A stretch of 64,000 bases of DNA from GCA-2731375 sp002731375 (GCA_030752605.1 JASMDX010000007.1:1-64000), one strand, 5' to 3'. Positions 34,143-44,017 are shown, numbered from the stretch's first letter. Numbers and translations are program-made. Notes: generated by a model from the sequence alone, not told the origin.

Positions 34143-34601
34143 ATGACAGAGACATTGTTTAGCGATAACGAAGTGCGGGCCCTGGAAATCATCGTGGACA
34201 TGATCATCCCGGCCAGCGCGGAGCATGAGCTACCAAGCGCCAGCGACCCAGTTATTTTCGCGGATATATTGAGCGCCGCTAATGCACACCATGATTTGGT
34301 GACCGCAGCCCTATCGACCCTCGATCGCGTGGCGTATGACAGCCAGGGCAGGGGTTTCCTGGCGGTCGACCAAGGATTGAGAGACGCCATCGTGGCCGCC
34401 TTCCGCCAGGCGCATCCGAACGAAGCCGATCTTTTGGCTACGATCACGGTGACATGTTACTACCGCGACGACCGTGTCATGCGCTCTCATGGCATGGAGG
34501 CGCGGGCACCGCATCCGGCCGGCTTTACCGTCGAGGAGGGCGATTGGTCACTGTTGGACCCCGTCCGCAACCGCCCGGAATTCTACCGCAAGGCAACGTA
34601 G
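34143..34601 (+). CDS. Gluconate 2-dehydrogenase subunit 3-like small subunit
   Basis: The start at ATG 34143 follows TAAGGA and gives 152 residues. FSDNEVRALEIIVDMIIPAS is the typical opening of the family, and the C-terminal half has YYRDDRVMRSHGMEARAPHPAGF. Most family members carry a Tat signal that exports the folded FAD partner; here no twin-arginine leader is visible, so the complex is probably cytoplasmic. It forms a heterodimer with the preceding gene product. Confidence 0.82.
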   Translation: MTETLFSDNEVRALEIIVDMIIPASAEHELPSASDPVIFADILSAANAHHDLVTAALSTLDRVAYDSQGRGFLAVDQGLRDAIVAAFRQAHPNEADLLATITVTCYYRDDRVMRSHGMEARAPHPAGFTVEEGDWSLLDPVRNRPEFYRKAT

Positions 34602-34652
34602 CCGCCGCAAGCTCATCGACCAGACCAAACAAGGTGTAGTGGTAATCCTTGG

Positions 34653-34862
34653 CTACTCTTCCTCGCTCCACTCATCGGGCGGTTCGACGGCAGGAATGGC
34701 ATAGCTTTCATTGAACCAGCGGCCCAGATCCATATCGGCACAGCGGCGGGAGCAAAACGGCTGGTATTCCGCCACTGCTTCCTTACCGCAGTTGGCACAG
34801 GGTCGGTTTTTCTTGCGGGCCGTTCCCTGACTGTTTTTGGGCGTAGGCATCTTGATAATCAT
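34653..34862 (-). CDS. yacG: DNA gyrase inhibitor YacG (zinc protein)
   Basis: The 69-residue product starts inside the ATGA shared with rng. The zinc site is C22-x2-C25 and C37-x3-C41 (CANCGK, FCSRRC). The end is acidic (PPDEWSEEE), as in gyrase-binding YacG proteins. A start at codon 5 (MPTPKNSQG) is also possible. Confidence 0.9.
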   Translation of the reverse strand: MIIKMPTPKNSQGTARKKNRPCANCGKEAVAEYQPFCSRRCADMDLGRWFNESYAIPAVEPPDEWSEEE

Positions 34863-36292
34863 CGGATAGTCGTAACCTCGAATTTCTCCAAAGCCAAGGC
34901 CGGATCCGCCGTTAACCGCACCCGGCAACCGCGCGCCTTCTCCAGATCGGTCAAAATGCTGCCATCCGGGCCGCCCAGATCCACCACGACCGCCGCCGCC
35001 GCGCGCACATCCAGGGCCCGGCCCTTGGCCGCATGGCTTTCGCGCAGGATGCGTTGCAACAGATTGTCGGCCACATAGCGGGCCGTTGGCCGCAGGCCGC
35101 TACCCGTGCAGGGAATGCAAACTTCTCCCAGACGTTGCGCCAGGGCCGGTTGCCGGCGGCGCCGTGTCAGTTCCACCAAGCCCAGCTCTGACATCCGGCC
35201 CAGATGCACGCCACCGGGATCATCAGCCAGGAAGCCCTGTAGTTTTTTCAACAATGCCGCGACCTCTCCCTTGCCCCGCATGGGGATGAAGTCGATCACC
35301 ATCCGCCCACCGATTTCGCGCAGGCGCAATTGCCGGGCGATCTCTCGCGCGGCCTCGGTATTGGTCTCCCGCGCCAAACGGGCCGGATCGCCATTGCTGC
35401 CAGGATTGGCGGCTTGACCGGAATCCACATCCACCGCCGTCAACGCCTGGGTGTGCTCCATGATGATACGGCCCCCAGAAGGCAAGGTGACATCGGTGGC
35501 CAGCGCACTCTCGATCTGCGCTTCTAGGCCGCGTTCATCAAACAACGCTCCAGCCCCGTCATGGACCTCGATAGCCGGCCCCTGATCACCCCAGGCCGCC
35601 TGCAGTTCCGCAGCCAGAGCGCTGTCATCAACCCGGATACGGCGCAGCGAAACGCCGGCATGTTCACGCAGGACGACAGTCATGGGGTCGTCACCCGGGT
35701 CCAGCAACAGCAGCGCCTTGGCCGATGCAGCGGCGCTCTGAATATCCCGCCAGCGCCGGCAAAGATCATCGGCCTCCTGCTCCAGGGCGGCATCGTCATA
35801 TTTTGCCGTGCGGCTTCGCAGGCGCAGACCGCCGCCGTGGCGCTCCCGTAGCATTCGCCCCAGCGCCTGCAGGCGCTGGCGTTGATCCGGCTTCTTGATG
35901 CGGCTTGATAGCTCAACGTCGTGGCCCAGGGGCAGAAAAACCAAGGCCCTGCCGCTAAGCCGGGGCCGGGCGCTGATCCTGGCGCCCTTTTCGCCCTCGG
36001 CCTCGCGCTTGACTTGGACCAGCAGGCTTTCGCCCTCACGCACTGCGCGGGAAATCGGCGTGCCGCGTTTGGCCGCCGTGTCGCGGGCCGGCAACAAAGC
36101 CTGGCGCTCTTCGCCAATATCGACAAAGGCCGCGTCCAAATCGGCCTGAAGCGTTCTTACCCTGCCCATGATAATGCGTTCGGGATGCCGGTCGCCAGGT
36201 AGGCTCAGGTACAGTTCCAGCAGCCGGCCCCGTGCTAGCAGGGCAATACGGCGGCGGCGCGGACCCGCATCAATGAGAATTTCATCAATCAT
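34859..36292 (-). CDS. rng: Ribonuclease G (RNase E/G family)
   Basis: From ATG 36292, in an ATGA overlap with maf, the protein has 477 residues. It begins with the S1-like segment (RIIMGRVRTLQADLDAAFVDIGEERQALL in the native context), and the DNase I-like catalytic part has TAVDVDSGQ and MVIDFIPMRGKG, which supply the two metal-binding aspartates. The zinc-link is CIPCTGSG. It trims 16S rRNA 5' ends and mRNAs. Longer upstream frame up to 36469 lies within maf. Confidence 0.92.
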   Translation of the reverse strand: MIDEILIDAGPRRRRIALLARGRLLELYLSLPGDRHPERIIMGRVRTLQADLDAAFVDIGEERQALLPARDTAAKRGTPISRAVREGESLLVQVKREAEGEKGARISARPRLSGRALVFLPLGHDVELSSRIKKPDQRQRLQALGRMLRERHGGGLRLRSRTAKYDDAALEQEADDLCRRWRDIQSAAASAKALLLLDPGDDPMTVVLREHAGVSLRRIRVDDSALAAELQAAWGDQGPAIEVHDGAGALFDERGLEAQIESALATDVTLPSGGRIIMEHTQALTAVDVDSGQAANPGSNGDPARLARETNTEAAREIARQLRLREIGGRMVIDFIPMRGKGEVAALLKKLQGFLADDPGGVHLGRMSELGLVELTRRRRQPALAQRLGEVCIPCTGSGLRPTARYVADNLLQRILRESHAAKGRALDVRAAAAVVVDLGGPDGSILTDLEKARGCRVRLTADPALALEKFEVTTIR

Positions 36293-36939
36293 GATCCTGG
36301 ATCGATGTCCTGAGCCAGATACCCCCCAACCGGATAACCCAGTCCTTCCAGCAGATTCGCAGTCTCGAACAAGGGCAGCCCCACGACATTGGAGTAGGAG
36401 CCACGAAGAAACCGCACGAACCGCCCCGCCTTGCCCTGAATGGCATAACCGCCGGCCTTGCCGTGCCATTCCCCGCTCTCCAGGTACCAGGCGATCTCGC
36501 CCGGGCTCAGACGCTTGAAGGTGACGACACTATCGACCAGGCGCTGGCGCACTTGGTCATTCGAAATGCCCGGTGGGGCGGCGGCAACGGCGGTCAGAAC
36601 GTGATGCCGGCGGCCGGACAATAGTTCAAGGCAACGCCGCGCCTCCCCCTCATCGTCAGGTTTGGGCAGTATACGGCGGCCCACGGCAACCACCGTATCG
36701 GCGCCAAGGACAAAGCAGCCGGGCTGCTCCGTCCGCACCCGGGCCATTTTTCTCAATGCCAAACGACGGGCCAGCTTGGCCGGCGTCTCATCCTTCAGGG
36801 GGGTTTCATCTATATCGGCCGCGGCTACGGTATCGGGCCGCAGGCCGATCTGGGTCAACAATTCCAAACGGCGCGGCGAAGCCGACGCCAGAACCAGGCG
36901 AGGCACCAAATTAGGCCCTGGGCCGGGCGGCGCGGTCAT
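36289..36939 (-). CDS. maf: Maf-family nucleoside triphosphate pyrophosphatase
   Basis: The 216-residue protein carries LASASPRRLELL at the N-terminus, CFVLGADTVVAVG in the middle and SYSNVVGLPLFET at the C-terminus. These residues bind the nucleotide and metal in Maf house-cleaning enzymes, which hydrolyse dTTP/UTP or modified bases. The gene sits between infA and rng in the conserved alphaproteobacterial order. Confidence 0.93.
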   Translation of the reverse strand: MTAPPGPGPNLVPRLVLASASPRRLELLTQIGLRPDTVAAADIDETPLKDETPAKLARRLALRKMARVRTEQPGCFVLGADTVVAVGRRILPKPDDEGEARRCLELLSGRRHHVLTAVAAAPPGISNDQVRQRLVDSVVTFKRLSPGEIAWYLESGEWHGKAGGYAIQGKAGRFVRFLRGSYSNVVGLPLFETANLLEGLGYPVGGYLAQDIDPGS

Positions 36940-36977
36940 GAAAACCGCTCTAAGTCAGGCACGCTACGACGGCCCAG

Positions 36978-37196
36978 CTATTTATAACGGTAGGTGATCC
37001 GGCCCTTGGAAAGGTCATAGGGCGTCATTTCGACCAGCACTTTGTCACCGGCCAGGACCCTGATCCGATGCTTGCGCATCTTGCCAGCGGTATGGGCTAA
37101 AACTTCATGCTCGTTTTCGAGCACGACGCGAAACATCGCGTTGGGCAACAGTTCCATGACCGTTCCCGGAAATTCCAGTAATTCCTCTTTCGCCAT
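36978..37196 (-). CDS. infA: Translation initiation factor IF-1
   Basis: The 72-residue OB-fold protein reads AKEELLEFPGTVMELLPNAMF at the start and has the RNA-binding segment GKMRKHRIRVLAGDKV and end GRITYRYK. It binds the A site of the 30S subunit during initiation. It is followed by maf, rng and yacG on the same strand. Confidence 0.97.
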   Translation of the reverse strand: MAKEELLEFPGTVMELLPNAMFRVVLENEHEVLAHTAGKMRKHRIRVLAGDKVLVEMTPYDLSKGRITYRYK

Positions 37197-37202
37197 CAGT
37201 TA

Positions 37203-37531
37203 TCCCTTGGTTGCGCCGGATAATGCGGAAAGTTAATGCAGAACCTGTCGGCACCAAAAAAAATCAATCGGCGCTAAAATGGGAATGAAAAGGTCAAAAA
37301 GCAAGCTATTTCAGGCTTGCTGGGTCGAAACCACCGACAGCCGACTAATTTCGCCAGTTTTTCAGGTAACACATTGCGCCCCTGCACTGGTCTTTTTGGC
37401 GCTACCGCAGTCCTTAGACATTGCACCGAAACATAGACCTTGGCGCCAATTTGCTAGCGCGATTGAGTTCTCTATTCGTCAAGCGGCGGCTCCATCAGAG
37501 CTCAGCCGCCGGATAGCCCGAAGCTGGATTC
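37203..37531. other. Intergenic region with a GC-rich inverted repeat
   Basis: The region between infA and the DUF465 gene has no convincing coding frame. GGCGGCT and AGCCGCC around 37480-37510 form a 7-base stem with a 12-base loop downstream of the DUF465 stop. It has no T-run, so termination would be inefficient or Rho-assisted. The promoter of infA should lie in the A-rich part near 37250. Confidence 0.4.
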
Positions 37532-37702
37532 TTAATCCGTCGCTTCAAGCTGGTGTATGAGATCCTTGATCTTTAGTTTTTCTTTCTTGAGAGCACTGAT
37601 TTTAAGTTCGTCCGGGGAAATCTGGGTAGTCTCCACCTCAATTTCGCCCTCCAGTGCATGGTGACGATGTCGAAGATCATCGATCTCAGCGTGCATGCTC
37701 AT
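37532..37702 (-). CDS. DUF465/YdcH family small protein
   Basis: The 56-residue helical protein starts at ATG 37702, after AAGGAATGAG. The text HAEIDDLRHRHHALEGEI and ISALKKEKLKIKDLIHQLE is the standard YdcH pattern, a short antiparallel coiled coil common in alphaproteobacteria. Its function is not established. Confidence 0.88.
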   Translation of the reverse strand: MSMHAEIDDLRHRHHALEGEIEVETTQISPDELKISALKKEKLKIKDLIHQLEATD

Positions 37703-37964
37703 TCCTTGCCTCCTAGGCAAATTGGGACACTACATTTAAGCACCAGAATGGCTTTCCGGCAAGGAATTCAGAGCAGGAAATCGGAGCAAGACCATTCAAT
37801 TAGTGATCACCGCCCTGGCATGGGCATCTTGCAGGTTCCAGCGCCGGCTGCATGGTTGGCCCAACACAATAACTCGTTAAGATTTAGTCGCTCCGAGAGA
37901 CTGAAAAGGCGAATCGGGGCTCATTGGAGCGGTCAGTGTGGCAGCCCAGTCAGCAGCCCTCCCC

Positions 37965-39170
37965 TCAAATCGCGCCACAATCCTTGAGGGCCACGATATC
38001 GCTGGCGCTATAGCCAAACTCGGCCAGGATCTCTTCCGTGTGCTGGCCCAGGGTTGGCGGAGGGACATCCATCCCTGGCGTCCCTTCGGAGGCCATGAAG
38101 CCCATTCCGGGCACGGTGATTTCGCCAGCCATGTCATCAGGCGCGGGCAGGGTCATTAGGACATCGCGGTGGCCGACCTGTTCCTCCCCAATAGCCTGGG
38201 GCACGGTCAAAATGGGGGCCACGGGCACGCCCTCGGCGCGCAGGCTCTCCAGCCAATGGGCGGTGGGCTTGGTCCTGAACAAGGCTTTCAATTCCTCGTA
38301 AATTTCCTGGCGGTTTTCGACCCGGGCCTGCTCGGTCTTGTAGCGGGTTTCCTCGGCCCATTCCGGGCGGCCCAGGCCACGGCAAAGCGGTGGGATCATA
38401 TGATTCATGAAGACCGAGATATTCAGAAAGCCGTCCGCCGTTTCATAGGTGTCAGTGGTCGTCTGCATGATGGCCGAGTGGTTGCCCATCAGCTTCGGCT
38501 CAGTCCCATTGATGAGATAGCGGCTGATGGCAAAACTGATCAGGGCCATCACGGAATCCGTCATAGAAACATCGAGATACTGGCCCTTACCCGTCGCCAG
38601 ACGGCGGTACAGCGCCGAGGCGATGGCGAACGAAGCCGTCATGCCCGTCGACATATCGGCCACGGGAAAACCAACCCTAATGGGACCTTCCTCGGGCGTG
38701 CCGGTCAGGGACATCAGGCCCGAGACCGCCTGAATGGCGCCGTCATAAGCGCCCGCGCCCGAGGCCGGACCGTTCTGGCCAAAGCCGGAGATCGAGCAAT
38801 AAACAATATCGGGCTTGATGGCCTTGACGTCTTCATAGCTTAAGCCAAGGCGGGCCATGACGCCGGGCTTGAAGTTCTCAGCCACCACATCCGCCGTTTC
38901 GATCATGCGGCGGACGACCTTTTTTGCCTCGTCATTCTTCAGATCCAGCGCGATGCTGCGTTTGCCGCAATTAAAGCCGACAAACAGCGGTCCCAGGCCG
39001 CGCAGAGCCCATTCGCCTTCCGCCATCAGCTGCCGCGTTTGATCGCCAACGCCTTGTAGTTCTATCTTCATGACATCCGCCCCCAACAGCGCCAAATTGG
39101 CGGTCGCGACCGGCCCGGACAATACTTGTGTGAAATCAACAACGCGAACGCCATCAAAAGCCTTGCTCAT
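37965..39170 (-). CDS. Class III CoA-transferase, CaiB/BaiF family (copy 2)
   Basis: This 401-residue protein begins GVRVVDFTQVLSGPVATANLALLGADV. FNCGKRSIALDLKNDEAKK, FKPGVMARLGLSYEDV and GFPVADMSTGMTASFA follow, the last with the catalytic aspartate. It belongs to the same family as the genes at 22967 and 45126 but to a different subgroup. It stands alone between DUF465 and recO with no ligase or dehydrogenase partner next to it, so no pathway can be assigned. Confidence 0.92.
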   Translation of the reverse strand: MSKAFDGVRVVDFTQVLSGPVATANLALLGADVMKIELQGVGDQTRQLMAEGEWALRGLGPLFVGFNCGKRSIALDLKNDEAKKVVRRMIETADVVAENFKPGVMARLGLSYEDVKAIKPDIVYCSISGFGQNGPASGAGAYDGAIQAVSGLMSLTGTPEEGPIRVGFPVADMSTGMTASFAIASALYRRLATGKGQYLDVSMTDSVMALISFAISRYLINGTEPKLMGNHSAIMQTTTDTYETADGFLNISVFMNHMIPPLCRGLGRPEWAEETRYKTEQARVENRQEIYEELKALFRTKPTAHWLESLRAEGVPVAPILTVPQAIGEEQVGHRDVLMTLPAPDDMAGEITVPGMGFMASEGTPGMDVPPPTLGQHTEEILAEFGYSASDIVALKDCGAI

Positions 39171-39244
39171 TACAGGTGCTCTCCTTTTGCCTTTGATTGT
39201 CGTCTATTGGCGCTTGCGGGGCAATCTCCTGCTACATTGGTGCG

Positions 39245-39976
39245 ATGAACTGGTCGGACGAAGGTTATGTATTGTCGGTGCGGCGCCACGGGGAAGCGGC
39301 AGCGATCGTCAATCTGTTGACTCGCGAACATGGCCGTCACGCCGGCCTAGTAAGGGGCGGTGCAGGCCGGCGCCTGCGGGGGGTGCTGCAGCCGGGCAAC
39401 CTAGTGGCGGCCGAGTGGCGCGGCCGCCTGGCCGAACATCTCGGCAGCTATACGGTGGAGGGCATGCGCGATCATGCCGCTGGCCTGTTATCGGACGGCA
39501 ACCGCCTGGCTGGTCTGACCGCCGCCGCGGCGGTAACGGAGGCGGCCTTGCCGGAGCGCGAGCCCCATTTGGCGGCCCATGATGGCTTCGCCGCCTTGCT
39601 GTCCGCACTGGCGGAAACACCCAATTGGGCCGCCATCTATGTGCGATTCGAACTGGGATTGCTGGCCGAGCTCGGCTTTGGTCTGGATCTGAGCCATTGC
39701 GCCGCAACGGGCAGCACGGAGGATCTGGCCTATGTCTCGCCCCGTTCCGCCCGCGCCGTCAGCCGCAAGGCCGCCGCGCCGTACAAGGAAAAATTACTAC
39801 CACTACCCGGCTTTTTACTACCTAAAGCCGGCGAAAAGCTGGCACGCCAGGACATTCTCGACGGCCTTAAATTGACTGGCTACTTCCTGCAAACCGCTGT
39901 TTTCGCACCGCACAACCAACCGCTGCCAATGGCACGGGAACGCCTGGTCGAACGCATTTCCCGCCAAGCAGAATGA
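39245..39976 (+). CDS. recO: DNA repair protein RecO
   Basis: The 243-residue protein starts at ATG 39245 with MNWSDEGYVLSVRRHGEAAA, the OB-fold opening of alphaproteobacterial RecO. HAGLVRGG and LRGVLQPGNLVAAEW follow, and the helical part has IYVRFELGLLAELGFGLDLSHC and YVSPRSARAVSR. RecO anneals single strands and loads RecA with RecR. It is followed 30 bases later by parC. Confidence 0.93.
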   Translation: MNWSDEGYVLSVRRHGEAAAIVNLLTREHGRHAGLVRGGAGRRLRGVLQPGNLVAAEWRGRLAEHLGSYTVEGMRDHAAGLLSDGNRLAGLTAAAAVTEAALPEREPHLAAHDGFAALLSALAETPNWAAIYVRFELGLLAELGFGLDLSHCAATGSTEDLAYVSPRSARAVSRKAAAPYKEKLLPLPGFLLPKAGEKLARQDILDGLKLTGYFLQTAVFAPHNQPLPMARERLVERISRQAE

Positions 39977-40006
39977 ACGGCAAAGTGATCAATGCTACAA
40001 TAGGCC

Positions 40007-42232
40007 ATGACAGAGATTCTCGAAGGCGGTGACATCCGCGATACACCCCTGGGCGAGGCACTTGGCGAACGCTACCTCTCCTACGCCCTTTCCACCATCA
40101 TGTCGCGCTCCCTGCCCGATGTGCGCGATGGTATGAAGCCGGTACACCGGCGCATCCTGTATGCCATGCGGCAGCTGAAGCTGAACCCGGACACCGGCTT
40201 CAAGAAATGCGCCCGCATTGTCGGCGATGTCATGGGCAAGTTTCACCCGCACGGCGACCAGGCGATTTACGACGCCCTGGTCCGCCTGGCGCAGGAGTTC
40301 GCCCAGCGCTATCCATTGGTCGATGGCCAGGGCAATTTTGGCAACGTAGACGGCGATAACGCGGCCGCCATGCGCTATACCGAGGCGCGCATGACCGCCG
40401 TGGCCCATGCCCTGTTGCAGGGCATCGACCTGGACACGGTAGATTTTCGCGGCACCTATGATGGCGAGGATGAAGAGCCGATTGTCCTGCCCGCCGCCTT
40501 CCCCAATTTATTGGCCAACGGCGCCACCGGCATCGCGGTCGGCATGGCGACCTCGATCCCGCCCCACAATATCCACGAGCTGTGTGCCGCCCTGCTGCAT
40601 CTGATCAAATTCCCTAACGCTGGCCTGGACAAGCTAGTGCAGCTGATCCCCGGCCCCGATTTTCCCACGGGCGGCGTCATCGTCGAGGACCGCGCCTCGA
40701 TTTTGGAGGCTTATAAAACGGGCCGTGGCGGCTTCCGTCTACGCGCCAAGTGGGAGGTCGAAAAGGGCAAGCGCGGCACCTTCAACGTCGTCGTCACGGA
40801 AATTCCCTATCAGGTGCCAAAAGGCCGGGTAATAGAAAAGATCGCCGAGTTGCTGCATCAGCGAAAGCTGCCTTTATTGGCAGATATCCGTGATGAATCA
40901 GCGGAAGACATCCGCCTGGTACTGGAGCCGAAGTCAGGCCGGGTGGAGCCCGAGATGTTGATGGAGCATCTATTTCGCCTCAGCGATCTGGAGGTGCGTG
41001 TCGGCCTCAACCTGAACGTTCTCGATGCCGATCAGACACCGAAGGTGATGAACCTACGCGAAGCCCTGCAGGCTTTCCTAGATCACCGTCACTCTGTCCT
41101 GATCCGCCGTTCGAACCATCGTCTGGGCGAGATCGAACGGCGCCTGGAGGTTCTGGCCGCCTATCTGATCTGTTATCTAAACTTAGACGAGGTGATCCGC
41201 ATCATCCGCGAGGAGGACGAAGCTAAGCCGGCCTTAATGAAGGCCTTTGATCTTACAGAGAACCAGGCCGACGCAATCCTGAACATGCGGCTGCGCGCTC
41301 TGCGCCGCCTGGAAGAAATGGAAATCCGGGCCGAGGACAAGGCCCTGAAAGGCGAACGCCAGGAGTTGCAGGCCCTGTTGACATCGGAGGACAAACGCTG
41401 GGCCGCGATCACCGGGGAAATTCGCGAAATGCGGGAAACCTTTGGTGACGACCCGGCCCTAGGCCCGCGCCGCAGTACCTTCGGGGACGCCCCCACAGGC
41501 GAGTTGATGCCGATAGAGGCCATGGTAGAGAAGGAACCGATCACCGTGGTCTGCTCCGACAAGGGTTGGCTCAGGGCTCTGCGCGGACATGTGGAGGAAG
41601 GCCATGACGTACGCTACAAGGACGGCGACAAGGGCCGCTTCTGGCTACACGCCCAAACCACGGACAAACTGGTGCTGTTCGCAACCAATGGCCGTTTCTA
41701 CACCCTATCTTGCGACAAACTGCCCGGCGGACGGGGCAATGGAGAGCCGGTACGCCTGCTGTTAGACTTGGCCAATGACCAGGAAATCGTCGCCATGATG
41801 GTGCATGATCCCGAACGCAGGCTGGTGGTTGCCTCCTCCGATGGCCGGGGCTTTGTGGTTGAGGAAAAATCTACCGTGGCGCAGACCCGTGGCGGCCGCC
41901 AGGCTCTCAACGTCTCTGGCGACGTGGAGGCCGCTGTCTGCGCGCCTGTGTTAGGCGACCATCTGGCCGTGGTTGGTGACAACCATAAATTGCTGCTGTT
42001 CCCTCTTTCCGAGCTACCCGAGATGAACAGGGGTCGCGGCGTCGTCCTGCAGCGCTACCGCGACGGCGGTCTGTCGGATGCCAAGACCATGACCCTGGCC
42101 GACGGTCTGACTTGGCGCCAGGCCGGCGGGCGCACCCGCACGGAAAGCAAGTTAGAAATGTGGCTGGGCAAGCGTGCTCAGGCAGGCCGGTTGGCGCCGA
42201 AAGGTTTTCCGAAAAATCATAAATTTGGCTAG
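40007..42232 (+). CDS. parC: DNA topoisomerase IV subunit A
   Basis: The 741-residue protein has YLSYALSTIMSRSLPDVRDGMKPV-type text at the N-terminus, GKFHPHGDQAIYDAL of the quinolone region and the catalytic tyrosine Y124 in AMRYTEAR. The length is that of alphaproteobacterial ParC, and the C-terminal domain is short and beta-pinwheel-like (GRGVVLQRYRDGG). It decatenates replicated chromosomes with ParE, whose gene is not in the window. Confidence 0.95.
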   Translation: MTEILEGGDIRDTPLGEALGERYLSYALSTIMSRSLPDVRDGMKPVHRRILYAMRQLKLNPDTGFKKCARIVGDVMGKFHPHGDQAIYDALVRLAQEFAQRYPLVDGQGNFGNVDGDNAAAMRYTEARMTAVAHALLQGIDLDTVDFRGTYDGEDEEPIVLPAAFPNLLANGATGIAVGMATSIPPHNIHELCAALLHLIKFPNAGLDKLVQLIPGPDFPTGGVIVEDRASILEAYKTGRGGFRLRAKWEVEKGKRGTFNVVVTEIPYQVPKGRVIEKIAELLHQRKLPLLADIRDESAEDIRLVLEPKSGRVEPEMLMEHLFRLSDLEVRVGLNLNVLDADQTPKVMNLREALQAFLDHRHSVLIRRSNHRLGEIERRLEVLAAYLICYLNLDEVIRIIREEDEAKPALMKAFDLTENQADAILNMRLRALRRLEEMEIRAEDKALKGERQELQALLTSEDKRWAAITGEIREMRETFGDDPALGPRRSTFGDAPTGELMPIEAMVEKEPITVVCSDKGWLRALRGHVEEGHDVRYKDGDKGRFWLHAQTTDKLVLFATNGRFYTLSCDKLPGGRGNGEPVRLLLDLANDQEIVAMMVHDPERRLVVASSDGRGFVVEEKSTVAQTRGGRQALNVSGDVEAAVCAPVLGDHLAVVGDNHKLLLFPLSELPEMNRGRGVVLQRYRDGGLSDAKTMTLADGLTWRQAGGRTRTESKLEMWLGKRAQAGRLAPKGFPKNHKFG

Positions 42233-42255
42233 TTGGGAGATTTGGTGAGAGAGTA

Positions 42256-43878
42256 GTGGCAGTATCTGAGTTCGACACGGTTCACGCGGTCTTCAGCCAC
42301 GCGGCACGGCAATGGCCCGATCGAGGCGCATTTTGCGCCACCCCCATGGCGGGGCGGGATTACTACCCGGAAGGAAAGGAATTTTCCTACGCCGAAGCCT
42401 GGGTCCAGATCGAGGCGTTGCGCCGGCAATACGCCGATGCGGGTTTCGGCCATGGCCATCGAGTCGGTCTGCTATTGGCACAACGGCCGGAGTTCTTCTT
42501 TCATTATCTGGCCCTTAATGGCCTGGGCTGCAGCATCGTGCCCATCAATCCGGATTACCGGCGCGACGAAATGCTCTACCAGATGGCGCATTCCGAAGCC
42601 GACATCGCGATCACCCTAGAAAGTCGGGCCGAGGATCTGGGAAGAGTGGCGGCGAAACGGGACAAGCCCCTCCCCGTTGTACGCTTCGAGAATTTCACGG
42701 ATGATCTAGCCCGCCTTGGCCCCGCGCCCATTGATGGCCCGCCCCGCCCCTCCAGCGAGATTAGCCTGCTCTATACCTCCGGCACAACTGGGCGGCCAAA
42801 GGGCTGCATCCTGAGCAACAAATTTTATATTCAAGGCGGGCGCTGGTATCTCTCCATGGGCGGCAAGCTGAGTTTTGATGCACCTGAACGGGTTATTAAT
42901 CCGCTACCGTTTTTCCACGTCAACGCCCAGGCAATCTGCGCTACGGCGGTGTTTCTTTCCGGTAGCTGTTTGATCGCACCGGACCGTTTTCATCCCTCCA
43001 CCTGGTGGAAAGACGTTGTCGCCACGGGTGCCACCGCCATGCACTATCTGGGCGTGGTGCCGCCACTGTTGATGAACCAACCCGTCTCGCCGGAGGAAAA
43101 ACAACACAAACTACGCTTTGGCACCGGCGCGGGGTTGGAGCCGGAACTGCATGCCCCGTTCGAGGACCGCTTTGGCTTTCCCCTGGTTGAAGTCTGGGGC
43201 ATGACCGAGACAGGCCGCATCTTCGCCGACTGTCACGAGCCAAGACGCATTGATACACGGGCTTTTGGCAAGCCGCTGGCCGGACTGGAGGCCCGTGTTG
43301 TCGATGACGATGACAATGACGTGGGCCCCGACAGGGATGGCGAGTTGCTGGTCCGCTACAACGCCGAGACGCCGCGCAAGCATTTCTTCTCCGGCTATCT
43401 AAAGAACGAGGAAGAGACCGAAAAGTCATGGCGCGGCGGCTGGTTCCATACCGGTGATACGGTACGCCAAGGCGAAGACGGCATGCTGTATTTCGTCGAC
43501 CGCAAGAAGAACATCATCCGCCGCTCCGGCGAGAATATCGCCGCCGCCGAGATCGAGGCCTGCCTGCAGTCCCATGAGCAGGTCGCACAGGTAGCGGTGC
43601 TGCCGGTTGAGGACGATATCCGCGATGAAGAGGTCCTGGCCTGCATCGTCGCCATGCCTGGCGAAGCAACAGATGCGGCCCAGGCCCGCGCCCTGTTCGA
43701 TTGGTGTTTCCTCCGGCAAGCCTATTACAAGGCGCCGGGCTGGCTGCTGTTCGTGGACAGCCTGCCGACCACCGGTACGCAAAAAATCCAAAAGGCGCAA
43801 ATATTCGGCCCGGACGAAGACCCCCGTCAAAACCCGGCGATCAACGATTTCCGAGAGCTAAAAAAGCGCCACCGCTGA
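42256..43878 (+). CDS. AMP-dependent acyl-CoA ligase (CaiC-like)
   Basis: The 540-residue protein starts at GTG 42256. ANL motifs are LLYTSGTTGRPKGCIL, VWGMTETG, GWFHTGDTVRQ, VDRKKNIIRRSGENIAAAEIE and TGTQKIQKAQIF with the catalytic lysine. This pattern matches crotonobetaine/carnitine-CoA ligase-type enzymes rather than long-chain ligases. It may feed the class III CoA-transferase at 45126, as CaiC and CaiB do, but the genes are on opposite strands. Confidence 0.9.
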   Translation: MAVSEFDTVHAVFSHAARQWPDRGAFCATPMAGRDYYPEGKEFSYAEAWVQIEALRRQYADAGFGHGHRVGLLLAQRPEFFFHYLALNGLGCSIVPINPDYRRDEMLYQMAHSEADIAITLESRAEDLGRVAAKRDKPLPVVRFENFTDDLARLGPAPIDGPPRPSSEISLLYTSGTTGRPKGCILSNKFYIQGGRWYLSMGGKLSFDAPERVINPLPFFHVNAQAICATAVFLSGSCLIAPDRFHPSTWWKDVVATGATAMHYLGVVPPLLMNQPVSPEEKQHKLRFGTGAGLEPELHAPFEDRFGFPLVEVWGMTETGRIFADCHEPRRIDTRAFGKPLAGLEARVVDDDDNDVGPDRDGELLVRYNAETPRKHFFSGYLKNEEETEKSWRGGWFHTGDTVRQGEDGMLYFVDRKKNIIRRSGENIAAAEIEACLQSHEQVAQVAVLPVEDDIRDEEVLACIVAMPGEATDAAQARALFDWCFLRQAYYKAPGWLLFVDSLPTTGTQKIQKAQIFGPDEDPRQNPAINDFRELKKRHR

Positions 43879-43919
43879 TCGATCTACCGTCTTTTCGCCC
43901 TATGTCGTATCTCTGGACC

Positions 43920-43984
43920 GCCCGCTCCCCCTCTTGTCCACCCACGGGACCATACTCATTGGGTGGTTGGGAAGGGGAGCGGGC
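43920..43984. terminator. Large inverted repeat between convergent genes (likely bidirectional terminator)
   Basis: GCCCGCTCCCC at 43920-43930 pairs perfectly with GGGGAGCGGGC at 43974-43984. Inside, CCACCCA at 43938-43944 pairs with TGGGTGG at 43960-43966. The structure sits between the ends of the ligase (plus) and the dioxygenase (minus) genes. It has no long T-run on either side. It is unusually extended for a simple terminator. Confidence 0.5.
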
Positions 43985-44017
43985 CGGCTTGGCGTTTCCG
44001 TCTCGAACGAAAAGCCC

